The notes under the pieces: generated by a model
What the model saw: the letters and a program-made list of their open reading frames with translations, nothing else
Database searches by the model: none
Told to the model about the DNA's origin: nothing
Translations under genes and position numbers: made by a program
From: Oxytropis ochrocephala
Lineage: Eukaryota; Streptophyta; Magnoliopsida; Fabales; Fabaceae
Direction of reading: 5' to 3'
Assembly (NCBI GenBank): GCA_020916435.1
Contig: CM037091.1
Location: 71,578,398 to 71,642,397, forward strand
Length of the DNA stretch: 64,000 bases
In this document: piece after piece, positions 22,209 through 32,250 of the stretch
How the letters are laid out: the number at the start of each line of letters is the position of its first letter
Position numbering within the stretch: the stretch's first letter is position 1

Positions 22209-23737
22209 TCATTTCCATGGCTCCACGAGGTTGACCATTGAACCGAGGTCAAACTCGACCACAGAGTTCTATTGAGATGCTACCTCGGCTCGAGCAGACC
22301 TCCAAGGAGCTCGTTCTCACTCTCCCCAGAGGAAGTGCGATCAACATCGTTGCCTCCTCCCTTGTCGGTTACTAACTCCATCGTGGTCCCGGTGATATTG
22401 GTGAATCAGCTACTAGATATCCTGAACCGCAGGAGCAGGAAAATAGCACAGCACGAAGTGCACCTGACTCAAATGGAGGAAGAAGTTGCAGCTGTCCGAG
22501 GTAACACTATCGCATTATCCAAGTGGGCTCACACCAAATCTCCAATTTCGATATCTTTGCTTCTCGAGACGCCATTGTTCCCTGCCTCGGTGCCGATTTC
22601 ACCACCGCTCTCCACCTTATCGAGGAGGACGAGGCTGAGGGTCCCAGACTCCGCCAAACTCCCCCAGCTCGAGTCCCCGAAGGAGTTCTTCCCTCGGATC
22701 ATCTTCATCACGATTCCGATCTCTTCATAGGGCGAGTCCCCTCAGAAGGAAACACCAACCTTCCCACCCTTTCTGCGACACCACGAACCGGTTCTACGAA
22801 GTCACTCTGGCCGAGCCAGGCGAAGTCCATTCATACGTAAAATTGTTTAATGCCATATCCCAAGATCGATTGAGAAGCCCCCGCAAATGAACATGTATGA
22901 TGGCTCAAGGGACCTAGACGAACATTTAGATACATTTGATCTCATGTTGCGAAGACAGAGCGCCACCGATGATGTTAAATGCAAGATTTTTACCTTATCT
23001 CTCGAGTAAGGAAACATTGGCATTATTTAGAGAACTCGAGTCGGCCTCGATCATCATGGGACCAAATTCATCCGAATATTCTCATTTCTTTCATCGCTTC
23101 CATACTCAAGTCAAGTCCGAGGATGTTCTAAGAGCAATACACCAGGGACAAGCTGAGACACTGCGAGACTATATTGAGAGGTTCACAAAGAAGCAGTTAA
23201 CATTTGGTGACCTTGAAGGCCAAATCAGGCTACGCTTTGTGAGAGACGGGTTGCGAAATGAGAGTTTTTTCCAGTCGACGTCGTAACAGAATCGCCCTCA
23301 TAGCCTAGAGGATTCTTATGAAGGGCCCATAAGTACATCATCTACGAAGAGGATGATATATAGCAGCCAAGTCGGCGGAGGTTACCCCCGCTAATGAGAG
23401 TTTTTTCCAGTCGACGCGTCGGCAGAAAAGCCTCATAGCCTAGAGGATTCTTATGAAGGGCCCATAAGTACATCATCTACGAAGAGGATGATATATAGCG
23501 AGCCAAGTCGGCGGAGGTTACCCCGCTGGGGACCGGATCGAAGATAATTGCCCCAAGAAAGAACTTGGGAAAGGCCAACATGAACCTCGTCGCATTTTCA
23601 CGCACTTCACGGTCAACGCGCTCGTCGTAGCAAAGATATTGGCGGAGTCTTGCCGACACCGAAGTTCCAAGACGTCAAGTGGCCACCTCTTCTCTGCCCG
23701 AAAAGAGGGCCGGACAAGCGGAAGTATTGTCGTTATC
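22209..23737 (+). pseudogene. Gag polyprotein remnant, Tat family 2
   Basis: Frames broken several times. The core gag domain reads YDGSRDLDEHL near 22897 and continues as HFFHRFHTQVKSEDVLRAI (about 23090) and ETLRDYIERF; the 3' end encodes the start of a CRYH zinc knuckle before truncation. Gag would form the intracellular particle that packages element RNA. A 136-bp tandem duplication (23257-23527) lies in the C-terminal third. Confidence 0.7.
23257..23527. repeat. 136-bp tandem duplication in gag
   Basis: 23257-23392 and 23393-23527 both start aatgagagttttttccagtc and run through catcatctacgaagaggatg. They differ mainly around the cgacg-tcgtaac/cgtcggc stretch and by 1-2 bp indels. Could be a real duplication or an assembly artefact. 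Confidence 0.85.
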
Positions 23738-23741
23738 ATTG

Positions 23742-23829
23742 AAGTCAAAGAGGATTCCACTTGCTGATATAACTAATCTCATCAACAACTCTTGTTACTG
23801 CAACTTCAACAGCAACAATAACAACTAGT
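23742..23829 (+). pseudogene. Truncated second copy of the KEN/D-box gene
   Basis: Starts inside the frame at KSKRIPLADITNLINN, keeping the D-box but lacking the N-terminus, the KEN box and the promoter. An extra base after the first 16 codons shifts the frame into a Cys/Asn-rich tail ending at TAG 23827-23829. The left junction is directly on retrotransposon gag sequence. Confidence 0.85.
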
Positions 23830-24489
23830 ACCACCACCACCACCAAAAACATTGAGGATGGGATTTAGATTGTTATTAGATCATATGATATATAAATGTA
23901 ATATCCTCATTGTGTGATCAAATAGCTTGCTAGCTATGCCCGATTTTCTATTTCTTCCCTTTATTTTGCTAGGATTCAATTTAATTACCTTCTTAAGTGT
24001 TTAAAGAGTCTAAAGTTTTTTCCTACCACTAGGTCGTCATCTCTTTAACCTAAAATTTTTGTAACAAAAAAAAAGCACAAGTTGAGGAAACTTGTGTAAT
24101 TTGTTTTTGAAGCAGAAACTAGTGTACTTGACTCGCTCTTTTTTATATTTTAAATTATAAATAAATATTTGACTTACTAATTGTTATTTATAAATGTTTG
24201 ACTCTATATATTCATAGTTATAATAGTATGAATATATTTGACTCTAATGAATTTAGGTATTTAATCATTCTATTATTTCTTATTGTTATAACGATGAAGT
24301 TTTAATAAAGGCTAAACAACCCACCAACATGTAGCGGTGGCGATTTCTACCCCTTTTGGGGATCCCCACGAGAATTACCCCATTCAGAGCCCTGCAAAAG
24401 GGAAAATTTTCCCCATGGGTATGGGGATGGAGGGAAAACCCCTTCGCGGTTAATTTGAGGATGGGGATACCAATAATACCCCTGTCAGT

Positions 24490-24718
24490 TTTTATTCGCA
24501 AAAGAAAGAGTTATGGAGCCTCGTTAAAACCTTCTGCTGCAAAACCCGCCTTAGGAATAAACATCCAGAAGGAAAGAGTACTCCCCCTACAATTTATTGA
24601 TAAAAAGGAAAAAGATACAAAAGAGATGGAGGGACTAAGCCAAATCCCATAAACAAAACAAAATTACAACTAAAAGGAAAAAATAGCAAATCCCAAAGAA
24701 AAAATACCCCTACCTCGA

Positions 24719-24720
<2 letters not shown>
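24490..24720 (-). mobile_element. L1-type LINE 3' end, minus strand
   Basis: On the minus strand it reads cttagtccctccatctctttt, then atcaataaattgtaggggg, gagtactctttcctt, ending near ggctccataactctt. The same words in the same order end the plus-strand LINE at 61510-61670, so both are copies of one L1 family's 3' UTR. Followed by an (AT)n tract at 24719-24745. Confidence 0.65.
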
Positions 24721-24750
<30 letters not shown>

Positions 24751-25092
24751 AGTAATTGATTTTTTAGTCTTTTAATTTTAATATGTGTTTTAAATAAAAA
24801 AAAATAAAGAATGTTATTCAAATCTTAAATTGTGTTAATTTTTTAATTTTTATTCTTAATTTAATACTTATTAAAAATTAATATATAAAAAAGTAAGACT
24901 AATTAATTGGTGGGCGGGGAAAGATATAAGAATAACATTTTTTTTCTTATATTAAAATGTTGAACTTTGGTTTTTCAGGTCTACTTTTAATTTTTTTTTA
25001 TATTTTAATTTACATTATTGCTAGTTAAAAATAATAAATTTTTGAAATCCCTACGGGGACAATGGGGATGTGAATAGTGGAGGAATACTACC

Positions 25093-25354
25093 TGATCGTA
25101 CAAGACCAATATGAGTGATGCTGTTGTAGTCCTTAGCTCGGTCGCTGAGAGTCTTGGAGTCCTTGAGTCCTGATCGCGCGCGGGTGGTACCTGCGAAAGC
25201 ACTCCGACGCCCAAGTCAGCAGTGAACAGTGAATAGGACCACAAGTAATAATGACGTACCTAATTCCTTGGGATTCGTGCCATATTTATAGCTATAGTAT
25301 TGGGCCACATTGGGCCTATTGGACTGCATTGGGCCTTGAGTCCACTCCAGAACA
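25093..25354 (-). repeat. 3' LTR of Tat family 1 (262 bp)
   Basis: Plus strand tgatcgtac...gaaca, i.e. an LTR beginning TGTTCTGGAGTGG and ending GTACGATCA. Followed at 25355-25368 by gttaccccccaagc, the reverse of a polypurine tract. Confidence 0.88.
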
Positions 25355-25758
25355 GTTACCCCCCAAGCCTGGGTCGCCAGTAGGCGGGCTAAGGCTTGAT
25401 TTGCTGCCCCCGAGTGGTGCCGCGAATAGCCGAGTTGCAAAGAGTGGGTGGCCTTGATTTTTTGACTCGTGTGGGCGCTGCCACACTAAACCACGGCCTG
25501 CTTTGCGGCCAGCATTCTAGGTCGCTCGGGACCAAATCTACACTGGGGTCGCTGCCCTGTTGCGGCCGCTCCGACTACTTTCGAAGTGTTTGCCATAAGT
25601 GCTGAGGAGACAATTGATTTAATGATGTGACTTCACGTCTTCCGAGGTGGCGCTTGGCTTCTCCAAGGTGTGCCTTTTCGTTTCTCTCAGACTAAGTAAT
25701 GATGGAAGGTGAAAAGGTGCGCCTCTTCACTCTTGGGCCTGAAGTGGCTTTTGGCCCA

Positions 25759-25768
25759 CTATATAAGG
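25759..25768 (+). promoter_or_regulatory. TATA box of the antisense accessory gene
   Basis: ctatataagg on the plus strand, about 365 bp before the accessory ATG (26125) and about 400 bp inside the 3' LTR edge. It points against pol and so would drive the accessory ORF alone. Confidence 0.55.
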
Positions 25769-25918
25769 TGGTGGGGGTAAGAGGAACCCACTCCTCATTC
25801 ATTCCTTTATTCTGGATTTTGAAATCGCTCTCGCTGGCTCGCTGTCTGCCGTTGCCCGCTCGCTCCAACACCAGCCCGCCCGTGCCCCTTGTGCAGGATT
25901 CAACACCCGGCCTTTCAG

Positions 25919-26054
25919 GTAACACGAACGCCCTTCATTTATTTTTTATTTATTTTTGAAGTTCAACTTGGTGGAGGGGGTAGCAGGTCTGGGCACGACC
26001 AAGTCGCCCCCTCTCATTGTGTGCGTTCAAACTTGACCGCTTCCCCCTCTGCAG
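25919..26054 (+). other. Candidate 5'-UTR intron of the accessory gene
   Basis: Donor cag|gtaac at 25919, pyrimidine-rich stretch ttccccctct and acceptor gcag ending 26054; 136 bp, T-rich inside and GC-richer outside. Removing it leaves a leader with the ATG at 26125 as its first good start. Inferred from splice-site sequence only. Confidence 0.45.
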
Positions 26055-26124
26055 GTTTACTCTGGCTCAGACGAAGCAAACTTGTCGTATCTCTGGTGGC
26101 CCGGCCATCTCGCTAGCCCACAAA

Positions 26125-28347
26125 ATGGCTCAGCCGAGCTCTGTTCTAGTGAGATCGTCTTCCACTTCTAAGAATGAATCACCCAAAGCTTCTGGTTCAG
26201 CGAGGTCGTCTTCAAATTCTCAAGATGGATCGCCCAAAACTTCAGACTCAACGTCATGGTCGTCTTCTGACTCTTCTAAACGGTCTTCCCGAATGGAAAG
26301 GGACAGAAACTCCAGGAGCGGCGCAGAAGATTCGGCTCCCGCTCTTAACGAGGATCAAGCTACTGATGTTCAAGCTGTTGAGAACCTAGCGCCCTTGCAG
26401 AGCGTGCCAAGTGCGGCCCAGGACATGGCTTTGCGGCCGGTCCAAGATGATCTCGATGATGCGGCCGAGAGAGACATGTCTTGGGTTTCTTCGACCCTTA
26501 GAGAGTTGACGCCATACTTCGGAAGAGGCGGACTTAACAGCCCAATTCTATGCCGAAGGCTGGAGAGTTGACGGCATGGAGAAAGATGATAATATCTCGA
26601 CTTGGACCGACGAGCTGAAATTCACAATGTACCGAGTCGTTTTCGAACGTATGGGGATCGTCCCCCTTTTACTTTCGTTCCAAAGGCAAGTTTTGCGGTA
26701 CCTCGCTGTCACTCCTTCACAATCGCCCGAACGCCAGGCGTTTACTTACACAAGGCTACGAGGACGCCCCGACCGCGTTGGAAAGACCGGCTTTTAAGGT
26801 TGTTTTTACCACGATGGAAATGAGCTATCTCTACAGTTTGCCGGGACAAAAGGGGCTCGCAAAGAGGCCGTATCAACAAGAACCGTCCGCAGATATAATT
26901 TTCAAACCCTACAAGGAATCTCTGCCGACCGGGTGGAAGAATGACTTCTTCTGGGTCGTTCCCTATACAAAGGAGGTGATGAATGGGATAGCCCAAATGG
27001 TTAAGGGAAAAAATGCAGGGACGCCCCTTCTGCCGACCCTGTGGTCATACGACCATTTTTTGAAGAAGCCGGGGGCGTACTCCTACAAAGAAGTGGGGCT
27101 CAACATTGCGGACCTTGACACGATTCACAGGCTTAGGAGGATCGCTTCTCGCGTCCCTGGGGGTCGCATCAAGATTAACAAAATCGTTGACGCCCGAGGT
27201 ATTCAGGCCGTCAAAGCCGCCCTTGGTGGGTGGTCGCAAAAATATCTTTATTTCTGTTTGATTCCTTGTATATCATTTCTGACTCGCATTCTGTTTTCTG
27301 CGGTTGCTATGGCGGGCGTTGAAGACTTCGACTTCTTTGTGCAATGGGAGGCGGAAGATGGGAACAATTCTCCTCCTCAAGGAACGGCCGCTGTGAATGT
27401 TGAAGGAGATTCCCCTCAACAGGTGGTGGCCACTGAGCGGTCGTTGATCGATTTGGAGGACCCAGCAGCCAGTGTTGAAAGAGATGCTCTCCCCATCAGC
27501 CCGCTTACAGCCAGACCAACAAAAGGGGGCGCCCAAATGAAGGCGACCCTTCTGAGAGGAAGAAACACAAGATCCATAAAAGTAAAAGCCACTCTGGTCG
27601 GTCGACCAAACTTGACTTACTTGGTCTGGGGGATGAAGACTGCGCCCGCTTCAAGGAAGAACCATTCGAGGTGATGGCCGATGCCATGAAGGCTGCTGGT
27701 CAACTTTTTAAGAAGTACCAAGAGGAGGAGGCAGATCGTCTGGCAGGTAGGCGAGTTATACATAAAATTTCATACCTTGAAGACGACCTGTCAGACAAAT
27801 CTTTTAAACTACAATCCGCTTTGTTGAACTTGACAGAGATGAGAGAAGATAGGGATCGGCTGCTCAAGAAACTAGAAGAGGTTGAACCGAGGGCCCAGCA
27901 GACCGCGACCTATGAGCAAAAACTTCAAGAAGCCGAGACTCAGATGGCGGCCTTGGTGATCGCTCAAACCGAGCCGAGGCGGCGAGGATAAGGCGCCGCC
28001 AAAAATCTCTTTGCTAAAAAGAGGTCGAACGCCTGAACGAGAAGAAGAAAGAACTCTTCGACCAGGTCACGTCTTTAAAGACCGGCATGAGTGCTGTTGA
28101 GCAAGAGAGAGATAGGTACAAGGCTCTTTTCAAGGAGGCCGTCACCAAAGCTTTGGGGGCGGCCAAGTACCAGTTCAATAACGCAGTCGATCAAATCAAG
28201 CTTTCAAACCCTGCTCTGGAAGTTGATGAGGCCATGATAAACTTCGACCACTGCGTGGTTGACCAAGAGATCGTTCGTCCCCGGAAGGTTGAGAAGGGGA
28301 AGGTCGTCCACGAGCGGGCCGTCGTTTACCGTGCTAGTTCTTCCTGA
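26125..28347 (+). pseudogene. Antisense accessory ORF (aORF) of Tat family 1
   Basis: Starts MAQPSSV with a Ser-rich segment (AWSS/SRSG type, about 100 residues), then an acidic stretch. The conserved part follows, broken by frameshifts near 26575, 26665 and 26790: WTDELKFTMYRVVFERMGI, then PTGWKNDFFWVVPY and SRVPGGRIKINKIVDARG. The C-terminal third is coiled-coil (DRLLKKLEEVEPRAQQ, near 27870) and a basic region to 28347. Such ORFs are known downstream of pol in Tat elements, resemble the Pfam 'putative gypsy type transposon' family, and have no proven function. Own TATA box and leader intron upstream. Defective here through at least four frame breaks. Confidence 0.75.
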
Positions 28348-28374
28348 TCACTAGTCTTATTTTGAACAGTTCTT

Positions 28375-28470
28375 GTCCGCCTGCGAGCGGTTTTAATTTA
28401 TTTTTAAGATATATGTCCGCCTGCGAGCGGTTAGACTCATTTCGAACTATTTTGTCCGCCTTCGAGCGGT
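28375..28470 (+). repeat. Three gtccgcctgcgagcgg hairpins after the accessory ORF
   Basis: Copies at 28375-28391, 28415-28431 and 28454-28470, each able to pair ccgc with gcgg around a six-base loop. They sit within 130 bp after the accessory stop codon, so would be in its 3' UTR. The third copy has ttcga in place of tgcga. Confidence 0.7.
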
Positions 28471-28637
28471 TAACACTTGAGGAAGCCCGATTGTAACCTG
28501 GTCGTTCCAATTTTGTAATCAGTGCTAAACCCTTAGCTTTTGAATGAATGCTTAACTTTTCTGTAGCTCGTCTTTCGCATATTCGTTATAACCTTGCATG
28601 TGCGTTTTAGTTAAACGATCGCTTGGTTTTTGCCAAA

Positions 28638-28955
28638 CGATGGCGTTCGAATATATTTGCAGACCGCTACGCGCAACGACTTGCTCTTTGCCATTCGATG
28701 GCGTTCGATTTGGCCATACGATGGCGTTCGAAAATATTTGCAGGCCGCTACGCGCAGCGGCTTGCTTTTTGCCATTCGATGGCGCTCGATTGGGCCATTC
28801 GATGGCGAATATATTTGCAGGCCGCTACGCGCAGCGGCTTTCTTTTTGCCATTCGATGGCGCTTGATTGGGCCATTCGATGGCGTTCGTTTGAATTTGCG
28901 GGCCGCTACGCGCAGCGACTTGCTCTTTGCCATTCGATGGCGCTCGATTGGTGTG
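28638..28955. repeat. Four ~80-bp tandem units between accessory ORF and integrase
   Basis: Units start at 28638, 28719, 28800 and 28877 (periods 81, 81, 77). Each has cgatggcgttcga, ggccgctacgcgcagcg and ttgccattcgatggcg. Within each unit cgatggcg appears twice. Related, inverted words occur in the non-autonomous element at 42.8-43.0 kb. Confidence 0.9.
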
Positions 28956-29142
28956 TCATCTCGGTGACACATCGGTCGCTCTATTGCTACTCGCATGACG
29001 AGCGACCGGTCATACATTCGTGCATGAAATAAAAGAACACAAGTCTTTTTAAGGCCAGGCCTCTGTAAAAAAACCCTGTGGGGGAAAAAGAGCGCCCGCC
29101 AGCTTTTCATTTGATTTTTGGTCGTTCAATACATCTTTGCAT

Positions 29143-30438
29143 TTATACATAGTATTTCCGCAGTTTCTCAGCATTCCATGTCCTGGGTATGGTCGCACCG
29201 TTCATGGTTTCTAGCTCGTAAGCTCCCTTGCCCGTCTTGCTGATGATGCGATACGGTCCTTCCCAGTTTGGTGCAAGCTTCCCCTGTCGAGCGTTCTTAT
29301 TTCCAACGTCTTCTCGTTTGAGAACGAGCTGGCCGATTGAGAATTCCCTTTTCTGAACGCGAGAGTTGTACCTTGCAGTGACCTTCTGCTTGACAAGTTG
29401 TTCCTTGAGAGAAGCTTTGGTCCGCAGTTCGTCCACTAAGTCGAGTTCTTCCCTGGTGGCTTGCTCGTTTTCTGCTGCTGTTGGTGGATTAGTTGTCCTC
29501 CAACTTAGCTCGCTCATCTCGATTGGAATTACTGCATGGATCCCATATACCAGCCTGAATGGTGACTCGCCCGTTGTCGAATGAGGGGTCGTTCGATAAG
29601 CCCAGAGGACTGACTGTAGTTCTTCAACCCAGTTTCCTTTAGCCTCGTCCAACCTTCTCTTCAATCCTCTCAAAATGACCCTGTTGGCCGCCTCTGCTTG
29701 GCCGTTGGTCTGTGGATGTTCAACTGAAGTGAAACGCTGTTTCACCCCCAGGTCGGCCAACATCTCTCCGAACTTCCGGTCTGCGAATTGAGTCCCATTA
29801 TCTGTTATCAATTGTAGGGGGATGCCAAAACGGGCTAACACATTGCGACTAAAGAACTTGCTCACTTTGGCCGCAGTAATGGTCGCTAGTGGCTCGGCCT
29901 CTATCCACTTGGTGAAGTAGTCAACTGCTACAATCAAAAACTTGAACTGACCCGGGGCAGGTGGAAACGGCCCTAGAAGATCCATACCCCACCAAGCAAA
30001 CGACCAAGGTGAGGTGAGACTCTGCAGTTCAGAGGCAGGGGCAATATGGACGTCCGCATGTATTTGACATTTATTGCACTTCTGGACCAGTTTTTTAGCG
30101 TCCTCATCCATGGTCGGCCAGTAAAAGCCGGCTCTCAAAGCTCGCTTAGCTATGGAGTGACCTCCTTGATGACTAGCGCATAAACCTTCGTGAATCTCTC
30201 TTAAAACGTGGTCCGCTTCGGCGGGCGTCAAACATCTCAATAGTGGAGAAGAGAAACCTCTTCTATACAGCTTCCCTTCAATGACGGAGTACTTGGTCGC
30301 CCTCTGCCTTAAGAGCTTTGCTTCCTTCTGATCGTCTGGTTCTTCACCGTTCAGGATATACTGCAGTATGGGAGCGATCCAGTCTTTCTCGGAGTCAATG
30401 CAGAGGATGGCAAGGGATTTATCAGTCTTGGTCGCCAC
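29143..30438 (-). CDS. Integrase of Tat family 1
   Basis: 431-codon uninterrupted frame, normally the C-terminal part of the pol polyprotein, so the ATG at 30438 is not a true start. Zinc-binding HHCC module with H83, H90, C121 and C124 (HEGLCASHQGGH ... CNKCQ). Catalytic DD35E triad D153 (GMDLLGP), D213 (ITDNGTQF) and E249 (NGQAEAANR), with 35 residues between the last two. The C-terminal module has NWEGPYRI and ends TWNAEKLRKYYV, without a chromodomain. It would insert element cDNA into the genome. All catalytic residues are present, so this part looks competent even though upstream pol is broken. Confidence 0.92.
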   Translation of the reverse strand: MATKTDKSLAILCIDSEKDWIAPILQYILNGEEPDDQKEAKLLRQRATKYSVIEGKLYRRGFSSPLLRCLTPAEADHVLREIHEGLCASHQGGHSIAKRALRAGFYWPTMDEDAKKLVQKCNKCQIHADVHIAPASELQSLTSPWSFAWWGMDLLGPFPPAPGQFKFLIVAVDYFTKWIEAEPLATITAAKVSKFFSRNVLARFGIPLQLITDNGTQFADRKFGEMLADLGVKQRFTSVEHPQTNGQAEAANRVILRGLKRRLDEAKGNWVEELQSVLWAYRTTPHSTTGESPFRLVYGIHAVIPIEMSELSWRTTNPPTAAENEQATREELDLVDELRTKASLKEQLVKQKVTARYNSRVQKREFSIGQLVLKREDVGNKNARQGKLAPNWEGPYRIISKTGKGAYELETMNGATIPRTWNAEKLRKYYV

Positions 30439-30441
30439 ACT

Positions 30442-30900
30442 CGGCCGAGTGATTGTCTCTTGAATTAAGCTTCAGTGGTTTCCAGGTGTTTTAGTGCTAG
30501 CCAGTTTTGAAAGTATGTCAGCTCGCACGTTCTATGTTCTTGGAACGTGCTTCACTTCTGCTCGGTCAAACTTACTAAGCAGCTCCCTTACCTTAGCCAG
30601 GTAATTCTTCAAGACTTCATCCTTTGTTTCATATAGTTCCTGGATTTGGGAGACGACCAAAAGAGAATCAGAGTGTAGCTCTACCCGGTCTACGTTGAAC
30701 TCCTTAGCGAGCAATAATCCCGCTATACAGGCCTCATACTCCGCCTGGTTGTTTGATGTGTGGAAAGCGAACGTGAGTGACACTTCTACGGCCAAACCTG
30801 AGGAATTTTCCAAAATCAAACCGGCCCCACTTCCCTTGAGTTCGACGAGCCGTCAACATGTAAAGTCCAAGTGGTGGCAGGATGGTCGTCTGGAATTGGG
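30442..30900 (-). pseudogene. Second (archaeal-type) RNase H of Tat family 1
   Basis: Frames on the minus strand give WTLHVDGSSN (first catalytic Asp, about 30860), then after a frame break NNQAEYEACIAGLLLAKEF (catalytic Glu) and LHSDSLLVVSQIQ (Asp), ending in VKHVPRT and a stop near 30532 where the family normally continues. A second RNase H after the normal one is a hallmark of Tat/Ogre elements. Two frame breaks disable this copy. Confidence 0.8.
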
Positions 30901-30989
30901 GTCATCTCAGCTATGAAGTCGGCCAATACTTGCGCCTTAGCTGCCGACCTAGGCTCGAATTTGATTCTGAACTCACTTAGTTCCCCCGC

Positions 30990-31440
30990 CTACTTGATCA
31001 TGCGGCCTGCCAGATCTGGTCGATGGAGGATCTGTCGTATAGGTTTATCGGTCCTCACCACTATTTGGTGTGCCACAAAATACGGCCTCAATTTGCGAGC
31101 GGCCACCAATAGTGCGAGTGTTAAATTCTCAATTCTCTGGTAACGGGCTTCTTGCCCCTGCAAGACTTTGCTGATGAAATACACAGGATTCTGCTTCGTG
31201 TCGCTTTCCTTAACTAGGACGGCACTCAAAACTTCCTCTGTGAACGCTAGATAAAGATATAGCGTGTCTCCTGGGAGCGGCTTGGTCATGACAGGCGGAT
31301 TGGTCAAATCTGCTTTCAGGTCGTCCAACGCTTGCTGACATTGATCAGTCCATTCAAAATCCACGTTCTTTTTCAAAAGTTTAAACAGGGGGAGCGACTT
31401 GCAGGCTGACTGAGGTATGAACCTGGAAGGGCGGCGACCA
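30990..31440 (-). pseudogene. RNase H (RT-associated) of Tat family 1
   Basis: Reads FEWTDQCQQALDDLKADL, then LYLYLAFTEEVLSAVLVKE, PVYFISKVLQGQEARYQRIE and VRTDKPIRQIL, the Ty3 tether plus RNase H order. Lies in a different frame from the RT upstream, the shift falling near 31400-31440. It degrades RNA in the RNA:DNA hybrid during element replication. Confidence 0.82.
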
Positions 31441-32083
31441 TGTCGTTCAATTGTTGGATTTCTTTCTTTGAAGTCGGCGGCCTCATTTCGGCGACCGCCC
31501 GGCACTTGTCAGGATTGGATTCAATTCCTCTCTTCGTTAGGTGAAAACCGAGGAACTTCCCAGCCAGCACCCCGAAGGTGCACTTTTCCGGGTTTAACCT
31601 GAGTGAGCTCTTTCTTGCTTCCTCAAAAACTTCTTTTAAATAGTCAATGTGCTGATCGTCCGTCTTGCTCTTTATGATCATGTCGTCTAGGTAGACCTCG
31701 GCCACTCGACTAATCTGTTTGTCAAATATCTTGCTCATCATGCGCTGGTAAGTCGCCCCAGCATTCTTCAACCCAAAAGGCATTACCTTGTAACAGAAAT
31801 TACCTCGGTCGGTCATAAAGGCGGTCTTATGACGATCTGGAGGGTGCATGGTGATTTGGTTGTAGCCTGAATATGCGTCCAAGAAAGAAAGCAACTTATA
31901 TCCTGAAGCGCCGTCTACCAGCTTGTCAATACTTGGCACAGGAAAATCGTCCTTAGGGCATGCCCTATTTAGGTCAGTATAATCAACACACATTCGCCAT
32001 TTCCCATTCTTCTTCTTGACTAACACGACATTCGAAAGCCATGTTGTATACTTAATTTCTTCAACAAAGTTTGCTTTAATCAA
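31373..32083 (-). pseudogene. Reverse transcriptase of Tat family 1
   Basis: Frame of 236 codons. VVLVKKKNGKWRMCVDYTDL, FLDAYSGYNQI (catalytic Asp 70), MPFGLKNAGATYQRMM and YLDDMIIKS (active-site YLDD at 131-134; Tat elements use YLDD/YVDD). Then LNPEKCTFGV and the RT connection. The last 30 residues are out of frame. The N-terminal RT region, with EYADLFAW and VACHQL near 32160-32260, lies in another frame. The catalytic core is preserved, but the polyprotein is interrupted on both sides. Confidence 0.88.
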
Positions 32084-32250
32084 GTCGCCAATCGCTGGTC
32101 GCCTCTAGCCTTTTCTTCATTTTGAAATCTTCTCCTCTGCGTGCGGCCAGCTTTGGCACGTTTCATCTATCGAGAGCTGATGACAAGCGACCTCCATAGG
32201 GACTCGAGGCATATCTGATGCTTGCCAAGCAAACAAATCAGCATATTCCT

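Larger units (their letters stand above)
21771..23741 (+). mobile_element. Tat-lineage Ty3 element (family 2), 5' half: LTR, PBS, gag
   Basis: 5' LTR 21771-22164 (394 bp, TGTTCCGAAC...GAACA) with a TATA-like ccataaataaagg near 21939, then PBS ttggcgaccatagtagga (22165-22182), then a decayed gag. The element breaks off at 23741 inside the gag zinc-knuckle region, directly joined to copy B of the host segment. A matching LTR in the same orientation lies at 45433-45813. Confidence 0.8.

Noticed and set aside
22272..22730. 152-residue frame after the family-2 LTR as a separate gene
   Set aside because: Lies where the gag leader is expected and overlaps another gag-like frame; better explained as decayed gag N-terminus.
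28598..29110. Frames with repeating RWRS/ATRSG-like residues on both strands at the 80-bp array
   Set aside because: Repeat-derived frames in the spacer between accessory ORF and integrase; no conserved start and out of register between units.
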